NCBI GenBank assembly: GCA_050944435.1
Contig: JBMNRB010000004.1
Location: 62,001 to 126,000 of the forward strand
DNA from: Ruminococcus_G sp050944435
Lineage (GTDB): Bacteria > Bacillota > Clostridia > Lachnospirales > Lachnospiraceae
Direction: 5' to 3'
Length of the DNA stretch: 64,000 bases
Shown here in pieces: positions 60,318 through 64,000 of this stretch (its first letter is position 1; every line of letters starts with the position of its first letter). The notes below the pieces were generated by a model, which saw nothing but the letters and a program-made list of their open reading frames with translations, was not told the DNA's origin and ran no database searches. A program made the translations under genes and the position numbers.

Positions 60318-62054
60318 TTACTTATCTTCTCCCTGCATTTCTTTTACTTCATCCTTCGAGATATTTCTCTCTACCTTCATCTGTCTCATTTTTCTTTTAC
60401 GCTTCATCACCAATACCAGATAACATGCCAGCAGACAAAACATACCGCCGGCAGCAAACCAGAACAGATTGCGGTATTTCCACTGATAAACCACCTGGAT
60501 ATCATGGTGCTCCGTCACATTTTCAAAGGTGTAGCTTTCCTCTTCGGGCAGCTGCTCCAGTTTCACCCCGTCCACATAAATTTCCGTCAGTTCATAATCC
60601 TGATTTCCGGAAAAATCAACGGTATAATTTTCATCGCGATAAACGCGGCTTACAGAATCTGATACCTTTCCGTTTTTCACCTCGGCCGTTATCATAAAGG
60701 CCGGTATCTCTTTAAAGGACGCCTGAATCTCATGGGGGCCCTGAATATTTTTCAACGTTACCGAAGCGCCGTCCTCATCAGGACTGGCTTCCTCCCCGTC
60801 CACCAGCAGTCTATCCAGTTCATAATGCTCCTCCGGTTCAAAATGCACCGTCACATCTTTATCTCTCCGGATAAGCTGGGAGGCGTCGATTGTACCGTTG
60901 ACCGCGGCTGTGGTTATCTCAAACTGGGGGATTTCCGTACATTTCACATGAATTCTATGATCCTCCGTAATACTGCGAAAGGTATATTCTTCCCCATTTT
61001 CCTTTGGATCAACTTTCTCGCCGTCCACCACAACTTCTTTTACTTCATAATTTTCTATGGGCTCATATTTAATTTTACAGTCCGACCCCAGATCGGCTCC
61101 TTCCACCGAAGCGGTGATATTTCCATTGTCGATGGAAGTCCACACATTATATGCCATAGGCAGTGTGGCTCCGTACAAAGCGATTCTTCTGGGATTTCGA
61201 ATGGCACATCCCAGTACGAAACTGCCCGGGGACAGTTCGGATATGGCTTCCGCCTCAACAACCTCGGAATCAGAAGAAAGGTTCAGCTGATATTCCCCCA
61301 GAAGCTTCTTTTCTCTTCTGGAATAAACCTGTATCGTTCCATTATATTTTGCATTCTGGTTATAGGGCACAGAAACAATATCATCCCCGCAGACGCAGAG
61401 ATCCTGAAAAGTATTTGCTTCTCCCATCTCCACCATATTGTCGATTTCACTGGTGATATTAAAATCCAGATCGGTTTCCACAAAATCGTAACCGCCGGCG
61501 CCGCCCTTTTGAATCAGGTAATTGTCATTGTTGGCGCTGTAGTCGATGGCGTGAATATTCCAGTCGTCCGACACTTTAACTTTCTTCTTGAATTTCAGCG
61601 TATCGGCATCTACGATAAACACACAGCCTTTGTTTGCCGGATTCAGATTTTTTCCGCCGGCAATAATGATCTCTCTGGTGTTGGGATTATAGGCCATACC
61701 GTTTCCATGCTCATAATCCATCTCTGTCACTTCCATAGCCACACTGTAGGGTGTTACGGCATTGCCCTCTGCATCGGAGCCGCCTTTGTAAAAGGCCACC
61801 AGTGTGTCCGGCAGTGCTTCGTCGTTGGAAGCGTTAATCAGACATACAATGTACGTATCCGTACTGCAGACCGCCTGCAGATTAGAAGTATCATTTCCTA
61901 TTTCGTATTCCGTCAGCAGCGTCCATTCAGAGTTCCGGAAAGCATCCGAAGTTTTCAAATCTGCCAGACACTCCGTCGGAAGGCACAGAAAAAACGCCGC
62001 CGCAATACAGCACAGCCTCCTCATCCATAAGTGTATTCCATGAATGTTTTTCAT
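60318..62054 (-). CDS. Secreted membrane-anchored protein with beta-propeller-like and InlB-type repeats
   Basis: 578 aa. Signal peptide (about 1-31, ending CLA-D). Residues 35-310 look like a beta-propeller of the sort that reads time-series or quinoprotein-like blades (GNGMAYNPNTREIIIAGG, HAIDYSANNDNYLIQ, DLCVCGDDIVSVPYN). Three tandem repeats of about 72 residues follow (about 315-530), each with a YEL-x-VDG core and ending near HHIQV, similar to divergent InlB B-repeats. A single membrane helix (about 535-555) and a basic/acidic tail end it. A surface adhesin, sensor or enzyme partner; function unknown. It is the first gene after the promoter at 62147-62175. Confidence 0.78.
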   Translation of the reverse strand: MKNIHGIHLWMRRLCCIAAAFFLCLPTECLADLKTSDAFRNSEWTLLTEYEIGNDTSNLQAVCSTDTYIVCLINASNDEALPDTLVAFYKGGSDAEGNAVTPYSVAMEVTEMDYEHGNGMAYNPNTREIIIAGGKNLNPANKGCVFIVDADTLKFKKKVKVSDDWNIHAIDYSANNDNYLIQKGGAGGYDFVETDLDFNITSEIDNMVEMGEANTFQDLCVCGDDIVSVPYNQNAKYNGTIQVYSRREKKLLGEYQLNLSSDSEVVEAEAISELSPGSFVLGCAIRNPRRIALYGATLPMAYNVWTSIDNGNITASVEGADLGSDCKIKYEPIENYEVKEVVVDGEKVDPKENGEEYTFRSITEDHRIHVKCTEIPQFEITTAAVNGTIDASQLIRRDKDVTVHFEPEEHYELDRLLVDGEEASPDEDGASVTLKNIQGPHEIQASFKEIPAFMITAEVKNGKVSDSVSRVYRDENYTVDFSGNQDYELTEIYVDGVKLEQLPEEESYTFENVTEHHDIQVVYQWKYRNLFWFAAGGMFCLLACYLVLVMKRKRKMRQMKVERNISKDEVKEMQGEDK

Positions 62055-62146
62055 AACCCTTTTTAACCGGTTTCCCGGTTTTTTCGCACTCCTGTCAATA
62101 TTAATAGATTCCCCTCACCAATATATGCAGCGCACACATATTCGTT

Positions 62147-62175
62147 ATTATATCACAGGTAAAGCGCTTATGCAA
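62147..62175 (-). promoter_or_regulatory. Promoter with cre-like palindrome before the repeat-protein operon
   Basis: Minus strand TTGCAT (62170-62175), 17 bases, TATAAT (62147-62152). The spacer contains AAAGCGCTT (62161-62169), which equals the core of the CcpA cre consensus (AAARCGYTT), though the outer WTG is not matched. This suggests possible carbon catabolite control. The leader of about 85 bases also holds CCGG-GAAA-CCGG. Confidence 0.55.
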
Positions 62176-62196
62176 AAAATCCTTTTTACTTCTTTT

Positions 62197-63726
62197 TTAC
62201 ATTTCTTTTCGCAGCTCCTTGATAAATCCGGCCACCACCAGAATCATTATGATCCCCAGGGGAAAAGCTGCAATGATGGAAATGGTCTGCAGATTGGACA
62301 GCGTACTCTCGGAAAATAAAAGTCCCACCGGAAGCAGCAGGAAAACAAAAGCCCAGAACGCCCGCAGTTTCTTCCTCGGTTCACTCCCCTTCAGATTTTC
62401 TTTCTCTGAATATCCCGCCACCACTAAAGTGATGGCGTCAAAGGTACTGGCATAAAAAGCCACCATCGCCACAATTAATATAAGCAAAGCGATCTCCGTA
62501 ATGGGAAGCTGCTCAAAAATTTCAATGATTACCTTTGCCGGAGTCTCCCCCTGTTCCAGCATTCCTGCCAGATCTATCCGCCCTGAAGTCTGAAGATGGA
62601 GGCCGAATCCTCCAAATACGGTAAAGGAAGCATAGGTTCCCAAAAGGCCGCAGGAAATTCCGCCCAATATGGTCTGTCGGATCGTCCGGCCCTCTGAGAT
62701 TCTGGCGATGAAAAATGGAGTGGCCACGAACCAGGCAATCCAGTAGGCCCAGTAGAAAATGGTCCAGTTCTGGGGAAATCCGTCACCGCCGGAACCCGAC
62801 AGGCGCAGCGGATCCATCCAGGTAGCCATATGAAAAAATTCATTTACCATCTGCCCCACTGCCGATATTCCCGTCTCTATGATATAGATTTTTGGACCGA
62901 AAAGAAAAAATACAGCCAGCAGCACCACAAAAACGGCCACGCAGGCGGTGGCAAGATGAGAGATGGCCTTCATCCCTTTCATCACTGCCAGAATAAAAAC
63001 CGCTCCGATCACGAACAGAATCAAAATCGACGTCAGCTTTGACGTCTCCACGTGGAAAACTCTGCCCAAAGCTTCCGCCATCAGCGGCGTGGCCAGAGAA
63101 AAGGTGGTCGCCGTACCTGCCAGCAGCCCCACCACGGCACAAATATCAATCACTTTTCCCGCGGCTTTCCCGGCATGTTTTCCCAGCAAAGGACGGCAGG
63201 CTTCCGAGAGGGTCTGCCGTTTTCTGTTTTTGACAAACATCATATAGGCATAGGCACAGGCCGGCACAATATAAAAGCTCCAGGGAATCGGCCCCCAGTG
63301 AAACAGAGGATATGTACTGGACCAGTCCTGCTTCTGCGCCAACGTCATGGACTCCATGGCGAAGGGCGTGGAATTATAATAATAGCACCATTCAATCAAC
63401 GACCAGTAAAGAATATCCGCCGCCATAGTAGAGGTGAAAATCATCGCTCCCCACTGGAAATTTCCATACCTGGGCTTATCCATCTTCCCCAGCTGAATGG
63501 AACCGTACCGGGAAAAAGCAATGATAAAAGCGGTCAGAATCATCCCCAGACCTATTAAAATATAAAAAAATCCCATGTCATTGACGAATATCTGCCGCAG
63601 AAATGAAATTACATGGGAGGCTTTCTTTGGAAAACACATCAGAAGGCCAGATATCACTCCTATAATCGCCAGCGGCACAATGGTAATCACCCAGTCTGTT
63701 TTAGACTCTTTCATTCCTTTTCTCAT
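62197..63726 (-). CDS. BCCT family transporter (choline/betaine/carnitine)
   Basis: 509 aa, 12 membrane helices. The BCCT aromatic-box region is clear: FYWAYWIAW and FFIARISEGRTIR (about residues 305-330), with MAADILYWSLIEWCYYY earlier. Start ATG 63726 has AGGA 7-8 bases upstream and overlaps the LicA-like gene; ATG 63714 would be too close to a purine run. Imports a quaternary ammonium compound. Adjacent to a choline-kinase-type gene, choline is the likely cargo, feeding phosphocholine decoration by LicD proteins. Confidence 0.92.
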   Translation of the reverse strand: MRKGMKESKTDWVITIVPLAIIGVISGLLMCFPKKASHVISFLRQIFVNDMGFFYILIGLGMILTAFIIAFSRYGSIQLGKMDKPRYGNFQWGAMIFTSTMAADILYWSLIEWCYYYNSTPFAMESMTLAQKQDWSSTYPLFHWGPIPWSFYIVPACAYAYMMFVKNRKRQTLSEACRPLLGKHAGKAAGKVIDICAVVGLLAGTATTFSLATPLMAEALGRVFHVETSKLTSILILFVIGAVFILAVMKGMKAISHLATACVAVFVVLLAVFFLFGPKIYIIETGISAVGQMVNEFFHMATWMDPLRLSGSGGDGFPQNWTIFYWAYWIAWFVATPFFIARISEGRTIRQTILGGISCGLLGTYASFTVFGGFGLHLQTSGRIDLAGMLEQGETPAKVIIEIFEQLPITEIALLILIVAMVAFYASTFDAITLVVAGYSEKENLKGSEPRKKLRAFWAFVFLLLPVGLLFSESTLSNLQTISIIAAFPLGIIMILVVAGFIKELRKEM

Positions 63727-64000
63727 AAATGTTCCTGTACTCCTCTCCCAGTATCGCCGCACGTTTCAGCCGGTCCCGGCCGTAAGTGCCAAAATCATCT
63801 CCGTCATTTTCCTTCAGAATTGTCCAGGCACTCCAGAGAATATCCTGACAGATCTTATAGATCAGGATTTTCTCCGCCTCCTCTTTTTTTATCTCCCGCC
63901 GGAAATAGTACTGAAAAAACAGTTCTTCTTCCCTTCGGTCGAAATTACATTCCAGAAGATGAGAAGCCAGATCCCACATGGGATCATTGTACCCGGAATA
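63701..64000 (-). CDS. LicA-type choline kinase family protein (C-terminal end; cut by window)
   Basis: About 99 codons are visible, open to the right edge, so only the C-terminus is present. YSGYNDPMWDLASH lies at the start of the visible part, just after the point where the metal-binding DxE motif of choline/ethanolamine kinases would lie; this local sequence is characteristic of LicA. Phosphorylates imported choline before CTP activation. It overlaps the BCCT start by 26 bases, so uptake and phosphorylation are coupled. A LicC-type domain may be fused or encoded upstream, outside the window. Confidence 0.82.
   Translation of the reverse strand, partial: YSGYNDPMWDLASHLLECNFDRREEELFFQYYFRREIKKEEAEKILIYKICQDILWSAWTILKENDGDDFGTYGRDRLKRAAILGEEYRNIYEKRNERV

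Noticed and set aside
1..64000. CRISPR arrays, insertion sequences, transposases, integrases or prophage genes
   Set aside because: No regularly spaced repeats, transposase motifs or attachment-site duplications were seen; the tRNA-Leu pair is not flanked by an integrase.

Overview
The window looks like chromosomal DNA of a Gram-positive anaerobe of the Bacillota, most likely a Lachnospiraceae member (Blautia/Enterocloster-like). This is judged from the gene repertoire: a DAP-type MurE, SD motifs of the AGGAGG type, the LCP, LicD and TagF-type wall genes, and strings of tandem-GT2 proteins. No species is claimed. Nearly all genes are on the minus strand. The exceptions are two tRNA genes and a three-gene operon at 20.9-24.1 kb.

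Region 1 (1-12.4 kb) is housekeeping: partial murE with its own promoter; the run carA-carB-uppP-arcC (carbamoyl phosphate, lipid-carrier recycling, an odd carbamate kinase); two tandem identical tRNA-Leu(CAG) genes, each with its own promoter; then a clpX-like/zinc-ribbon/lspA operon and a separately transcribed htrA.

Region 2 (12.4-64 kb) is one very large surface-glycopolymer locus of about 50 kb. From left to right it holds: (a) a GT2, an LCP ligase, an initiating polyprenyl glycosylphosphotransferase and two GT2s; (b) an Arn-like aminosugar lipid-carrier set, made of a WecE/RffA aminotransferase, a pair of SMR flippase subunits, a divergent operon (ArnC-like GT2, DegT-like PLP protein, ATP-grasp ligase) and a GT-C membrane transferase; (c) rfbD, two very large tandem-GT2 proteins, a WbdD-like methyltransferase/kinase/coiled-coil protein, a Wzt/Wzm ABC exporter whose ATPase has a C-terminal polymer-binding domain, and rfbC-rfbA-rfbB; (d) a DUF2142/DUF2304/GT2/GT4/Wzx group; (e) two LicD proteins, an SDR, an IspD/TarI-like cytidylyltransferase, a D-Ala-D-Ala carboxypeptidase and a metallo-beta-lactamase lipoprotein with wall-binding repeats; (f) a teichoic-acid-like group with GT2, TagD, TagH, TagG, a second initiating transferase, and two TagF-type polymerases flanking a GT4; (g) a possibly split GT-C protein, a secreted repeat protein, a BCCT transporter and the end of a LicA-type choline kinase.

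Together the genes can make dTDP-rhamnose (RfbABCD). They can branch its 4-keto intermediate to a 4-amino-dideoxy sugar (WecE), supply CDP-glycerol (TagD) and perhaps another CDP-alditol, take up and phosphorylate choline, and export at least two polymers by separate routes (Wzm/Wzt and TagGH, plus a Wzx flippase). The two most interesting points are the WbdD-like protein beside a CBM-bearing Wzt, which suggests capped-chain length control in a Gram-positive, and the Arn-like module with a PLP/ATP-grasp pair.
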